From positions 1-48,667 of the forward strand of contig JAPEVF010000336.1 of the NCBI GenBank assembly GCA_029747585.1: DNA of 48,667 nucleotides. Direction: 5' to 3'. The notes beneath the pieces were generated by a model. That model saw only the letters and a list, made by a program, of their open reading frames with translations, searched no databases and was not told the DNA's origin. Below are positions 20,527 through 31,486 of the stretch, in pieces. Made by a program: the position numbers and the translations under genes. Origin of the DNA: Pleurotus djamor. Taxonomy: Eukaryota; Basidiomycota; Agaricomycetes; Agaricales; Pleurotaceae. The first letter of the stretch is position 1, and every line of letters begins with the position of its first letter.

Positions 20527-21789
20527 TTAAACCTCATCAACCCCCAAAACCCCATCAACCACCCTCCCCAACGCCTTCCCCAACCTCCCAACACTCCCCA
20601 CCACCCTCCCCACCACAGGAAAACACACCCACCCCAACCCCTCAACACGACACACCCTCCCCACCACATCCCCCGGAACCACCGAAACCCTCTCGAGCAC
20701 CCTCGGGAATTCATCGTCCGAAATCGACCTGGTTGCCCAGAGGCGTAACGCGTAGAGGAGGGGGAGGAAGGAGAGGATGAACCAGAGGAGGAGGAATGTC
20801 CTGTTTGCGACGTGCATGGTATTCCATGAGTATTAGGTATTTCCAAAGATGAATGAAAGAGGTTTGAATGAGTAGTCAAATGAGCGGTAGCGCAAAAACA
20901 AAAAAAAGAAGAAGGGAAACGCGAACGTACACCAACAAAATAACCCCCGTCATCAAACATATCAACGACACACCCCATTCATACCCTGGTGGTCTCGCCG
21001 CCGCCCCGCGCCCTTGATTGTCCATCCGAAGAAGAAACCTATCCTTGATCCGACGAAGATACCTATCCGTCCTTTCGAGAGATGTGAGTTCGTTGCGGAG
21101 GAGTGTTTCGCGCGTGGTTAGTTGGTTGAGTAGTGTTTGGGTTTGAGTGGGATTATCGGTGGGAGCGTGAGGGTGGGCGAGAAGGTCATAAGTCATCCGT
21201 CGTTTTTCGGTCGTCGTTGTCGTCGTTGGTAGTGGTGGTGGTGTACGAGCAACGCCAACAGGTTCACCGCCTGTGTGACTGGAACGGGTACCACTCGACT
21301 CGCGGCCTGAATCCGCCAGCACAACGCGTCGAACAATCCCAGACACCCGTGTCGCATCAACGTCCACATCAGCATCAACAACATGTTCTAGAAATGTCCA
21401 AAATCCAAAGAACTCATCAGCCATTAAATGTTAAAAACTTAGAGAGCAAGTACCATCGCGCATATGATATATGTATATGAGGGGTTTCGGTGACTCACCA
21501 CGTTCAAGGCTAGCAGCACCACGACAAGCCGGGCAGTACACCACATTCCCATGCCCATCCGCATCCGCATCATCGTCAACATTGCGCAGAAGTAACTCCC
21601 GAAGATATACTCTCCAGCATTCGATGCAAAGTATGTGACCTAAAAAAACCAAGTCAAAAGCGAAATCAACAACATTTAGAACAACGGTCCAGGAATCAGA
21701 GAGAGGAAGACATACTTACCGCACGGTAACGCCGTCGGCTTAGTCGGTAAACCAAAGCAGAGGGTACAGACGACGATATCGTCCACCAT
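20527..21789 (-). CDS. RING/coiled-coil/membrane protein (copy E)
   Basis: Four exons (21789-21720, 21639-21499, 21387-20931, 20800-20527) join exactly in frame to 313 residues. RING ligands are Cys8, Cys11, Cys23, His25, Cys28 and Cys31, then the pair in VYCPACR. The linker is rich in Asp, Ser, Thr and Pro. A predicted helix (LLNQLTTRETLLRNELTSL) precedes a hydrophobic region of about 35 residues spanning the last intron (VSLICLMTGVILL, then LLLWFILSFLPLLYAL), probably a membrane anchor or hairpin. The tail is Gly/Val-rich. An N-terminal RING with C-terminal anchor would place the RING in the cytosol. E2 binding and E3 activity are inferred. A 3' exon relic of an HNH gene lies upstream, as in the copy F arrangement. 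Confidence 0.85.
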
Positions 21790-22096
21790 ACTCTTGAGCC
21801 CTATTGAGTTTGATTTCGTTCAAGTGGGCATCGAGGCGAAGGTACAAGGTACGGAATGGAAGTTGTCGTTAGACGCATGATGATGCATGATGTTGCGTGT
21901 GTAGTGTTGGTCGTTTTTGGCATTACCGAATCGCCCGAGCCCTCAGGTGACCGATGACCCTGAGCCCCTAGGTTGTTCCCTACTCAAAGTGGACTCCAAG
22001 TTCAACCGTTCGACGCGCAAAACCACTAACACTCGGTATCCAGTACTCAATATTCAATATTCAATACTCAGTACCAACACCAGTACCTACTACTCA

Positions 22097-22315
22097 TCAA
22101 TCCACATACACCCTTCTCTTCGGAACCCCCCCACCCACAATCCCCGCAATCGCATACCGCAAAACCTTCGCCGAACTCCCATCACTCTCTAAAACACTCA
22201 TCCCCTCCAACTTCCTCTCAACATCACAAAGAAACGTCACCACACCAGACAAACACGCCACTTTCGCACACGTCGCGTGTAAGGCAATGAGTTCTGCAGA
22301 TGGGAGGGGTAACGC
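22097..22315 (-). pseudogene. Relic of the last exon of the HNH gene
   Basis: The minus-strand frame (LPLPSAELIALHATCAKVA, VERKLEGMSVLESDGSS, GVPKRRVYVD) is nearly identical to the end of the HNH gene at 27571-27786. Homology starts abruptly at about 22315 and the catalytic exons are missing. The ~300 bases between this relic and copy E match the spacer between the HNH gene and copy F, so the two were duplicated together. Confidence 0.8.
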
Positions 22316-25060
22316 GAAGACACCTACCTCTTCAATACCCAATATGGCAATCTCATTTCCGACGAACCATCCACAAGTACAACACGAAAATCCTGGCAAC
22401 GCCTTTTCACAGCGTTCCGCGTGTCGTAGTAGTAGGGGCCTTGTTGACAGTGTTTCTGATTCTTCTGTGAGTTTCTACTCAATGACCTAACTAATACCAA
22501 CACTAAGAAGTACTAAATGCTGGATAATACTTTGCTTGGACTCTAGAACTTGCGTCGTCCTAATTTTCGTCATCCTCATCCTTCCCGCCTTACTCTCCCG
22601 CTTCCTCTATCTTACTGGATCGACAGTATCGGTACGATGGTGCTCTTTTCGATACCAACTAACCTGTCCGGCCAATAGATACTTTGATAAAGTCGTATGT
22701 TTAAAGCAACTATGAGTTGGCGATCGGTGGGTACATTGCCCAAGTGCTGTGGATGCTTCTCCCCTGACTCGGATTCTTGTCTGCGCATACGATGGATATG
22801 GAACGTCGAAGGAGTCAAGGACCAGAAGAGCTCCACATGATGCCGTTGCACGTTGTGATCGTAGACCGGGTGGCAGAGCTGCTTTGAACGTACGCGGAGA
22901 ACATGGACATGCCTCGGAGGTGCCACATAGCTCTGTTATAACTTATAACTTATCAGACAAGCTTCGACAGGTGTTTAGATAACTCCAGTTCTCCAGTTCT
23001 CCAGATAAGTCTCTCGCATGGATGTCGCTGATAAGTACTTAGCAGAGGGCTTCCAGAATCATCCAAGTCCCAAGTCCACGAGATCGACGCTTGTCTGAAA
23101 TGTCTTCTTTCGCTTTAGTCGCCGTCGAGTTCCATGAATTCCTTGGACTGTAGGTAACCGGGGTAGCTCGGACTTGTGGTCTCGGAGGTTGACAAATGCC
23201 TTTGGATACCAGGGGGAAGTCAAGGTATCCATGAAAGAAGGAGGAGGTGGACCTGGTCGAAGGACGCGGAGGGAGACAGGTTGCGATCATGATCAAGTTC
23301 GTTGGGACTCCGCGGCGAATCTACACGTGATGGGTGGCGTGACAAAGATCGTCGACAACCACGAACGTCGAGCGGACCGTCCTTTCCTTCCAGCTTCGGT
23401 TCTTCCTGACCTTTTACCTCGGGCTTTCCTGGATCTTTACGTTCATCTGTTGGCATCGTCGCCTCACCGTCAGATGATCTCTCTACCTTATGCTCAACAT
23501 CGACGTGGTCCTTCTGTTCTGAGTTCCCTCCTGTGATGCTTAGCCTTAGCGTTATCGGCCGATGCCAGCCTTAAACTCTATGTGTAACGCGCTTCCAGAC
23601 GTGGTTATGACTGTTTTTCGCCGCTTACTTGTTAGCTATGTAGGTCTCTCTCTGCTAACTCAAACCTTCAAATCTCTTAGTTGCCGGCAATGATCCATGC
23701 TAGAAGACTTTTCACCGCCAAGTGCTGTTATCCGCACTTGACACACTCGTTAGGTGCGTGCGAGCTTAGGCTTTGACTCAAGCTCACCCGGGGTTTAATT
23801 TTGATAGGTCTTGAGCTTGGTCGGGCTGAAACCAACATGTGGGGATTCTGGACGGATCATCACTAGCTACGATTCACAGAGCTACTCGATTTATACTCGA
23901 TGCAGAGTCACTCTAGCTACCCCGTCATGGTCATAAGCTCAGACCCCTCCTCGCTTAACTTAAAGGACATGTACGTCCTTGTGGCAACCACCCTTGAACC
24001 GTTACTTCCCCCTAAGGTTAATCCTAATGGTATGAACGGGGGTACTACCCTATCCACGCCCTTGGAGGTGCGTACATACTCGCTTCGTTCATCCATCCAT
24101 TCATTCATTGAATCTTACTCTTATCTATCGTGCCGTGCCGAATTTGGAACAGCAGGATCGATACTCGATTAGAAGCATGGAAGACGGCTTGTAAAGGGGA
24201 GGGGAGGGGGAGGACGAACACGTCGAAGGGGGTACTATTCTACTCGAGGTAAGATGACGACATCGAGCTTCTAAGTTCGGACTCCAATTCCATTCAACGA
24301 AGCTACGGCTCTGCATACCTCGTTGCATTGCTACGTTGTCTGGTGGTGCTTAAGAAGGTGAGTGTGCGATAACGATAACGATATCATCTAGGACCCACTT
24401 CGATAAGATACTGATAGGCGAGGAACGTCCTCGAGCTCGGCCTTAAACGTTAAGCGTTCAACGTTCTTCAATCTCCAAATCGAGTAGGCCTCTTCAACTT
24501 CCGAACTCATGACTTCAGATTTCCTACTTCCTACTTCTTATTTTCCAGCGGTAGGTCGACCGATTGTTTTCATCCGACAGTCGTCTCCGAGGGCGCTTCT
24601 CTTTTGCTAGGCTACTTGCTGCTCTAGGCTTCTTTGACGATGGCTCAACTCTTCTTTGGCTCTTGTGCGATCCGTGGTGCTTGATGTAGACAGCGCAGGT
24701 CTTGGATGACGGAGGAAGGACAGAGGCATTGTAGTAAGTATATCTGGTCATTTATCAATGGTATTGCATTCCGGTGGACGCACCGCGGTTACGCACAGTC
24801 TGATCTTCGAGCACATGTACCTTCTTGGTTTTGTACATCTATGGGAGTCGATGGTAACAATCATGCTTGTTGAACGTTGAGGCTTGAAGAGTGTGGCTAG
24901 CCGTAGGATAGATCTCGGGGATCTCGGGTGGTTAGGCCTTAGGCGATCGGTGGAACAAGCGCCCGTTCCTTAACGCCATGCTTGAACCACATTTTGACAC
25001 CTTTGCATCTGTTCGCTATTTTTCATACCCTGGCTGAAGGCCTGGCGCGCGAGACTACTT
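22316..25060. other. Gene-poor region between the inverted arms
   Basis: About 2.7 kb without a convincing gene. It contains copy 2 of the decayed block (22760-23350). A 75-codon frame at 24751-24524 (minus, with ATG) is very basic and Ser-rich; it has no known motif and may be chance or a single exon. Simple CCATT/CATT repeats occur near 24090-24110. Confidence 0.45.
22760..23350 (+). repeat. Decayed duplicated block, copy 2
   Basis: Plus-strand partner of 16800-17560, with the same islands in the same order: GTACGCGGAGAACATGGAC at about 22889, GATAAGTACTTAGCAG at about 23030, AGATCGACGCTTGTC at about 23081, and a GATCATGATCA island at about 23285. Confidence 0.55.
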
Positions 25061-26084
25061 ATGAAGGATAGTTTCCTGTGCGGCCTCTGCTATGGATCAC
25101 CTAGCAGCCCCAATTCGATAGCTTGTGGTGCGCCTGATTCCTCACCGTACGATGTCATTTATAATGCGATATCTCCATGACAGGGCACGTCTACTGTACC
25201 GAGTGTTGGTATGGGTATGAGCAAGCTCGAACTCGTAGAAGGGGATGGGAAGGAAGCTTGAGGACAGAGGCATTGAGTTGTCCTATCTGTCGTGTTTCTG
25301 TTCGGAGTGTAGGTGACGGTAAGTGGACCTTTCCCGATTGTTACATGCTTATGGAATCACTCTGCATAGCAGGAGAATGCGATGGGGTACGAATCTCCAA
25401 TGTTACGCGACGCGTAGCTTTACCATCCACTTCCACCGTCTCTTCATTGTCGTCTCGGCCTCGGCTTCAACCTCCTAGTCGACACATAAACATAGAGTCG
25501 GTCGACAATCAAATCGACACCCTCATCTCCCGCCTCTCTGCCCACGAAGCCAGCCTCAATAGTGAATCTAACTGGCGCTTGAAGGTCCTGTGGTACTTGG
25601 AACGTATCATCTACGAATATGATAAGACGGGGACGCCTTTGGCGGACGTGTCGTACGTTACGCTGTTGACGACGATTCTGAGTCTTCTGTGAGTTGCTTT
25701 ACACTATAAGATCTTAAGAGTTCAACAGAGCTTGAGATACGCTATCATTTCGACACCGATGCTAATGCGGCTATGGATTGTAGGACCTTCCTCATCATAT
25801 ACGCACTCATCGTCGTCTTCCCGATCTTACTCTCCTTGTATCTCTACGCGAAAGGATGGAAGCTTTCGTTTCAAGCAGAGATCCTCGTACAACCTCGTCA
25901 CCCGCCTATACCACCTTTGCCAGATATTTGCCGCGTCAGGTATATTCCGGAGCTCTGTTTGCCTTACCCACTGCGCTGGGGTGGTGGTGGAAGCAACGCT
26001 TGGACGACGCGATCGAAAGAGGTTTGGTTGAATTTTGGGATCGTCAATTGGATGTATTATGTTTATTTCTCGGCGAATCGATGA
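25061..26084 (+). CDS. RING/coiled-coil/membrane protein (copy C)
   Basis: Exons 25061-25127, 25184-25318, 25370-25688 and 25784-26084 join in frame to 273 residues. The start MKDSFLCGLCYG and CGHVYCTECW, then CPICR, give a full C3HC4 RING with the family intron between the third Cys and His. The helix reads LISRLSAHEASLNSE. The last exon (TFLIIYALIVVFPILLSLY) is the hydrophobic anchor, followed by an aromatic tail similar to copy A (YVYFSANR). The 51-base intron at 25319-25369 (GTAAGT...CATAG) is a multiple of three and open, so retention would add 17 residues without a stop. Copy C is diverged from D, E and F and is closer to copy A in its tail. It lies head-to-tail with the HNH gene. Confidence 0.8.
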
Positions 26085-26275
26085 TGCTGCCTGAATTACG
26101 AGGAAACAGGTCATTACCACGTTAATGTAACCCACAACCAACAGCTGTAACACGACTGGCACTCCTGTCGAATAGGAGTTCAGAATGAAATTATCCGGCG
26201 GGCCGGGGAAGATCGAGTCAGTTCTTATGGACCGTTTCAACTCTACCCTAGTACTCACATTTTGAAGTTCTTAAC

Positions 26276-27786
26276 ATGCCTGACCCCTCTGCACCTCTAC
26301 CAAAACCGACCGAGATCAAACACATATCACCCGATCTACCACCCAATGCCGAAAACGCGTACAATGCTTGTCTGGAGTTCGAGCAGGCCTCCTTAAAGTC
26401 GGACAACTCAGAGGCTGTCATGTCTGCGCGAGTATTGGGGTATTTACTCCTTCACGCACCGAAACTCCCACATATGAGTCGGTCTGACGCTTTGGTGGAC
26501 CTGGTTGACGCGATTCTTTCGTGTAATGCGGATCCTGACGCTCTGCGTGCGTTGGGAGACGCGTTTATTGAGTGGTTTATACGTCCATGTACGTACTAAG
26601 GGTGACCTTGCCAATCTTTGATCCATTACGAGTTACCGCGGCGAGCCACGCTCACGACATACTCATTAGTTCAAACATATAAATCGAGATCGCCTCCCGC
26701 ATCAGGATACTGCAGCCGCTCTGAGAGAAACCGTGCTTTGCTGGATGTTTCGATGGAAGAGGTTCCGAAGGATCATTTCACGGCGAAGGCTCAAGTCAGT
26801 GACTTCGCTTCGCATTCTTCCATTTCCTTTGTTATTCCTCCTGCATCTGTCTGAACACGCAATTATCTTCAATTTTGCTTCAATTAGGATTTATATGCAC
26901 TGACGTTTTATACGATAGGCCCTCAAACGCGACGGTTACAAATGTCAAGTCTCAGGATGGTATGACACTTTGGCGCAAACGGTGCTGGATCTCCCATTGG
27001 AAACGTTGACCGAGTTTGGATCGGTTGTCCTAACAAGATGCGCGCATATCGTTCCTGCGCCCACCTATTTCAATGCTCGAGCTGACGACGCCAACCAGGG
27101 CGAGTTCACTCAAGGGAGTGGCGAGGTATGTGCATGGCATCGTATCATGAATGATGATACAGAAGGCACTTGCTGACCCATGCGGGTTCCTCAACAGAGA
27201 GACTATGTCGCGGTTGTTCTGTCTGTGATGAAATGCTGGGGCTACGATGTCGAGAAGCTGAACGGTGCAAACGTGCACTCTTTGACCAACGTGATTACTC
27301 AAATCAACAACGTGCAAGATCGCTTTGATGAATTGAATCTTTGGCTGGAGGCAACAGTGCGTCTATTCTTTCCACCCTTCAAATATGACTGATGGAAGCG
27401 AACTCACGACTCTCATAACCCCTTTACCCCTCCTCCTCCTCCTCTAACCTTACCATTGACCTTAATTCTCGCAGGACACCCCAAACCAATATCTCACCCA
27501 AGTCTCCCACCCAGGCTATTGTCCCCCAGGAAGATCCCTAGTGACGTTTACCACCCCCGATCCCGTTCATCTACCCCTTCCATCTGCGGACCTCATTGCC
27601 TTACACGCGACGTGTGCGAAGGTGGCGTGTTTGTCTGGTGTGGTGGAGTTTCTCTGTGATGTTGAGAGGAAGCTGGAGGGGATGAGTGTTTTGGAGAGTG
27701 ATGGGAGTTCGGCGGCGGTTTTGCATTATGCGATTGCGGGGATTGTGGGTGAGGGGGTTCCCAAGAGAAGGGTATGTATGGAGTAA
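26276..27786 (+). CDS. HNH-endonuclease-domain protein, possibly catalytically altered
   Basis: Five exons (26276-26588, 26670-26794, 26919-27125, 27198-27356, 27475-27786) join exactly in frame to 371 residues. The N-terminal ~140 residues are helical. An HNH core follows in the layout seen in agaricomycete HNH_2-type proteins: ALKRDGYKCQVSG, then CAHIVPAPTYFN with the first His, then NVHSLTNVITQINNVQDRF. In typical members the last motif carries a His near the LH-x-x-F position; here that residue appears to be Gln (VQDRF). This would weaken metal binding or catalysis. The C-terminal ~100 residues (LPLPSADLIALHATCAKVA) are a family-specific extension. No signal peptide. The substrate is unknown. 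It is followed closely by RING copy F, and a 3' relic of the same gene precedes RING copy E. Confidence 0.75.
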
Positions 27787-28066
27787 TTAGTAGTAAGTAC
27801 TGGTGTTGGTACTGAGTACTGAGTACTGATGCTGAATACCGAGTGCTAGTGGCTGTGTGCGTCGAACGCTCTGGAGTCCACTTCGAGTAGGTCAAGGAAC
27901 AGGGAACAATCTAGGGGCTCAGGGTTCCCTGAGTCGGGCGATTCGGTGATGCCAAAAACGACCAACACTACACACGCAACATCATCATGCGTCTAACGAC
28001 AACTTCCTAACCGTTCCTTGTCACTTCGCCTCGATGTACACTTGAACGAACGCAGGGCTCAAGAGT

Positions 28067-29191
28067 ATGATGGACGATATCGTCGTCTGTACTCTCTGTT
28101 ATGGTCTACCGACCAAGCCGACGGCGTTACCGTGTGGTATGTCTTCCTCTCTCTTTCACTCCAGAATTGATTGAAGTATAAATCTTGCTTCTGGATTGGC
28201 TTAGGTCATATCCTTTGCATTGAATGCTGGAGGATATATCTTCGGGAGCTACTCCTGCGCAATGTTGATGATGATACTGATGGGAATGTGGTGTACTGTC
28301 CGGCTTGTCGTGTTGCGGCTAGCCTTGAACGTGGTGAGTAACCCCTCCTATACACATACCATGCGCTATGGGGTATTTGTTCTCTAAGCTCTTTCTCATG
28401 GCTGGTGAACACTTTGGGGGAATTTCTAGGTAATGTTGTTGATGTTGACGTTGATGCGACCCGGGTGTCTGGGATTGTTCGCCGCGTTGTGCTGGCGAAT
28501 TCAGGCCGTGATTCGAGTGGTACCCGTGCCAGTCACACAGGCGGTGCACCTGCTGGCGTTGCTCGTACACCGCCCCCACCACCACCAACAATAACAGCAA
28601 CAACCGAAAAACGCCAGATGACTCATGACCTTCTCGCCCACCCTCACGCTCCCACCAATATTCTCACTCAAACCCAAAAGCTGCTCGACCGACTAACCAC
28701 GCGCGAAACACTCCTCAGCAACGAACTCACATCCCTCGAAAGGACGGACAGGTATCTTCTTCGGATCGACAATCAAGGGCGCGGGGTGCCGGCGAGACCA
28801 GGAGATGAATGGGGTGTGTCGTTGATATGTTTGATGACGGGGTTAATCCTATCGGTGTACGTTCGCGTTTCCCTTCTTTTTTTTTTTTGCGCTACCGCTC
28901 ATTGACTACTCGTTCATCATTATCTATGGAATGCCACGAAACAGGACACTCGTCATCCTCTGGTTCTTCCTCTCCTTCCTCCCCATCTGCTATGCGCTAT
29001 ACCTTTGGGCAAACGGGTCGATTTCGGACGATGAATTTCCTAGGATCTTCATGAGGGTTTCCCTGGTTCCGGTGGATACTGTGTCGAGGATGTGTCGTGT
29101 TGAGGGGTTGGGGTGGTTGTGTTATCCCGTGTTGAGGAGGGTGGTGAAGGGGTTGGGGAGAGTGGTTGATGTGGGTTTGGGGGCTGTGTGA
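28067..29191 (+). CDS. RING/coiled-coil/membrane protein (copy F)
   Basis: Exons 28067-28136, 28205-28333, 28430-28856 and 28945-29191 join exactly in frame to 290 residues. RING: CTLC, PCGHILCIECW, YCPACR. The linker is shorter than in E in its Asp runs. The helix (LLDRLTTRETLLSNEL) and hydrophobic C-terminus (LVILWFFLSFLPICYALYLWANG) are conserved. The 3' exon and its length (247 bases) match copy D rather than E, while the upstream HNH linkage matches E. Two in-frame ATGs lie at 28067 and 28070. The duplicated block ends about 11 bases past the stop, where a pseudogene of another family begins. Confidence 0.85.
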
Positions 29192-29202
29192 GGGCATGAG
29201 AT

Positions 29203-29620
29203 CGCTACAGCGTTCGCTCCTTGGCTGCTTGATCGCGCAATTCCTATCGCCGAAGTCACATTTAAGGCCGGGGACTCTTCAAAAAGCACGAGAGGTTGGC
29301 TGGCACGTCTTCGGTCTAGCAGAAATTTAGCGGTCGAGATGCGCCTTTTTATCAAAGGACTGATTGGTGAACCCGTTTCTCCTGCTGGCAAAAAGACCGG
29401 GCCCTCGCTATGTCAACAAGTTGATCTCGCGAGTGGCCGTCGTGGAACATCCCCTTGTCTCACAAGTCTCCAGGGAAGCTATCATCACTACGCGCTCGTG
29501 CCTCCCGCAACTTGAAGCTCCCTCGCAGACAACCAACTGCTCCGTAATCCCCGCTGCGCAATTCGCATCCGGACTCCTTTTTCGGCGTGCTTTAGTCGCA
29601 GATACCCTGGACCGTAAATA
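29203..29620 (+). pseudogene. Broken copy of the 39.6/41.3-kb unknown family
   Basis: The plus strand starts mid-gene with IATAFAPWLLD, matching IATAFAPWTVD of the gene at 39599-40867. It continues with a KGLIGEPVS segment, then, after a one-base frame shift near 29395, RYVNKLISRVAVVEHPLVS and NCSVIPAAQFASGLLFRRA. It ends at a stop after TLDRK. The N-terminal half and the C-terminal region are missing. It sits directly at the end of the RING copy F duplication. Confidence 0.8.
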
Positions 29621-29955
29621 AAGTATAATCCTCCTTCCTTGGTTTCGTATGTAGTGGTGGAGCTGGATCACTAGCTAGGCTCAACCCGTCCGGATCCCTG
29701 CCAGTACTTACACGCATCATACCTAGTTAATTGCCGACACCTTCAAGTAAGTTGTGTCCTATCGAGATGAGTATGACCTCCTTGCATGAACATGAGTTCG
29801 AGATGAGTATTGATATCAAAGCCAAACGAACAATTTGTCCGATCGTATGTTTAGGGGAATACATGGGTACGTCCGACGCCGTCTGACCCTTTCTCTCCTA
29901 TACCACCACCACTCAGTGCATAAGCCGCCACCTACTTTACTACAACGATAGCAGC
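29621..29955. other. Intergenic, nothing recognised
   Basis: Separates the pseudogene from the next gene. No motif or repeat was seen. Confidence 0.4.
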
Positions 29956-30603
29956 ATGGCGACCGCCAAAGCCCAAGTATGTCCAAAGTCTCCTCGTTGT
30001 TGGTAACAGCGTCACCGTTGAACATTGATGCATGATATCTCATCCTACCTAGGAGGAATACCAGAAATATCTTGCTTTCGTCCAGCAACACGACTGGCAG
30101 CCAATAATCTTAGGAGTGAGTTCCTCCCGCTCAACGGCAGTCTCAAACTTAAACCTAACGTGAAACCTCCTACACAGGCCATCTGTCCTCCTCAGGGTCA
30201 CCCCGCCCTAAGCAGGCTCGCATTCGCGAACGGCAAATACATCCTCTACTACCACCTAAACGTCCCCGCCATACTCCCCGCCATATTCCCCACCCCATCA
30301 TTCACCGCGTACATCGGACCAGGGGACGGCGGACCAGAGCAATGCTTCGACTGGGCAGAAAAAGGGTTCAAGGTCAATGCAATCGGTCCCGATGGACATT
30401 GGGGACCATGTATGATGCTCAGATTCGCGGCAGGTGTCAAAATTCAGATCCAGTACCCGTTCGAGGGCGAAACCTACGAAGAGTTCTTTGCATTCCCCTT
30501 GCTCGACCTCACCCAATTGCACATACATTATCCCTATTATGTGGTTGGCGAGATGAATTACCTGGAGCTTCACCCCGATACTCATACAATGTGGAATGAC
30601 TAG
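29956..30603 (+). CDS. Small conserved-looking protein of unknown function
   Basis: Exons 29956-29976, 30053-30115 and 30178-30603 join in frame to 169 residues; both introns have GT...AG ends and phase 0. The N-terminus (MATAKAQEEYQKYLAF) is helical. The remainder reads like a compact, beta-rich domain with many aromatic residues (YYHLNVPAILPAIF, AYIGPGDGGPEQC, KIQIQYPFEGETYEEF). It lacks a signal peptide and membrane segment. I do not recognise the family. Coding character is supported by the clean introns and a long open last exon. Confidence 0.65.
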
Positions 30604-31486
30604 AAGTTTGCCCCACGAGTCCTCGTATTCGATAGGCTCTTCAGAATTATGATGTTATCGTTATCTTCCGCCGCTGGGTCTCCGTATCATAGGCGCTCAG
30701 AGGGTTTGCCATAGCACATCGGCTAGAAGTGTACTAGGGCTAGAACCCACAGATTTGAAGAATACAGCAGCAACGGGTCACCGGTCAGCTCTCATGTTCC
30801 ATGCAGGAGGGTCAGACTCACAGAGACGCCTCAGAGTTTCGAGGACCGGGCCATCGCCTATTTGGAGACACAGGAAGTAGCCTTGACTGAGAGGCCACCA
30901 TGATGGTGTGAGCGTATAGAGTAGGAAGGGATCGCGTACTAAAGGAAACACGGTGTGTTTGTGTTGAAAAGTTGGGTGGATAGTCAAAGAATCTACGAAA
31001 AAAGCAAGTNAAAAACGCGTATGTATGTAGTACAAAACTCGTACACATTGAATATGATACAGTAATTCGTTGTATGTAGGAAATTGTCCGTGAGGGAAGT
31101 TGAAGTTGTAAGGTGATAACTCGACAGCACAGCAGTAACTATTCGAAGTGACGGTAATATTTTGTGAGTGAGATGTGGGGGAGGGAANGGCGGGAAGTCG
31201 ATGTAGAAGTCGAGCGAAGAGCGACGGGGGGGGGCTATGAAAGAGGGAGGTGGGGAGGGATAGTCAGGATAGAAAGGCAATGGTAGGAAGGTGGTGGAAA
31301 AAGCGGCTTGAGTAAAGGAGGAAGGTGTGGACGGCAAAGTGTTCATCGAAAAGCGGAGTGAACGAAGGGGTCCGAGAAGCGTCGAAAACGAAAAAAGAAA
31401 CAGCAAAGCAAAGCAGAGAACAACGGGACACCCTCCCCTCCCTCACCCCACCTCCTATCCAAAACTCTGTCTACCTAGCGGCAAAG
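30604..31486. other. Intergenic, nothing recognised
   Basis: About 880 bases between a plus-strand and a minus-strand 3' end. Two N bases (about 31010 and 31190). Frames present are short and unsupported. Confidence 0.45.

Noticed and set aside
20475..20978. Trp/Gly/Val-rich 167-codon frame
   Set aside because: Alternate frame over the last exon and intron of RING copy E; the spliced in-phase model explains the region better.
24524..24751. 75-codon basic frame with ATG, minus strand
   Set aside because: Basic and Ser-rich like a nuclear protein, but isolated, with no homologue in the window and no exon partner.
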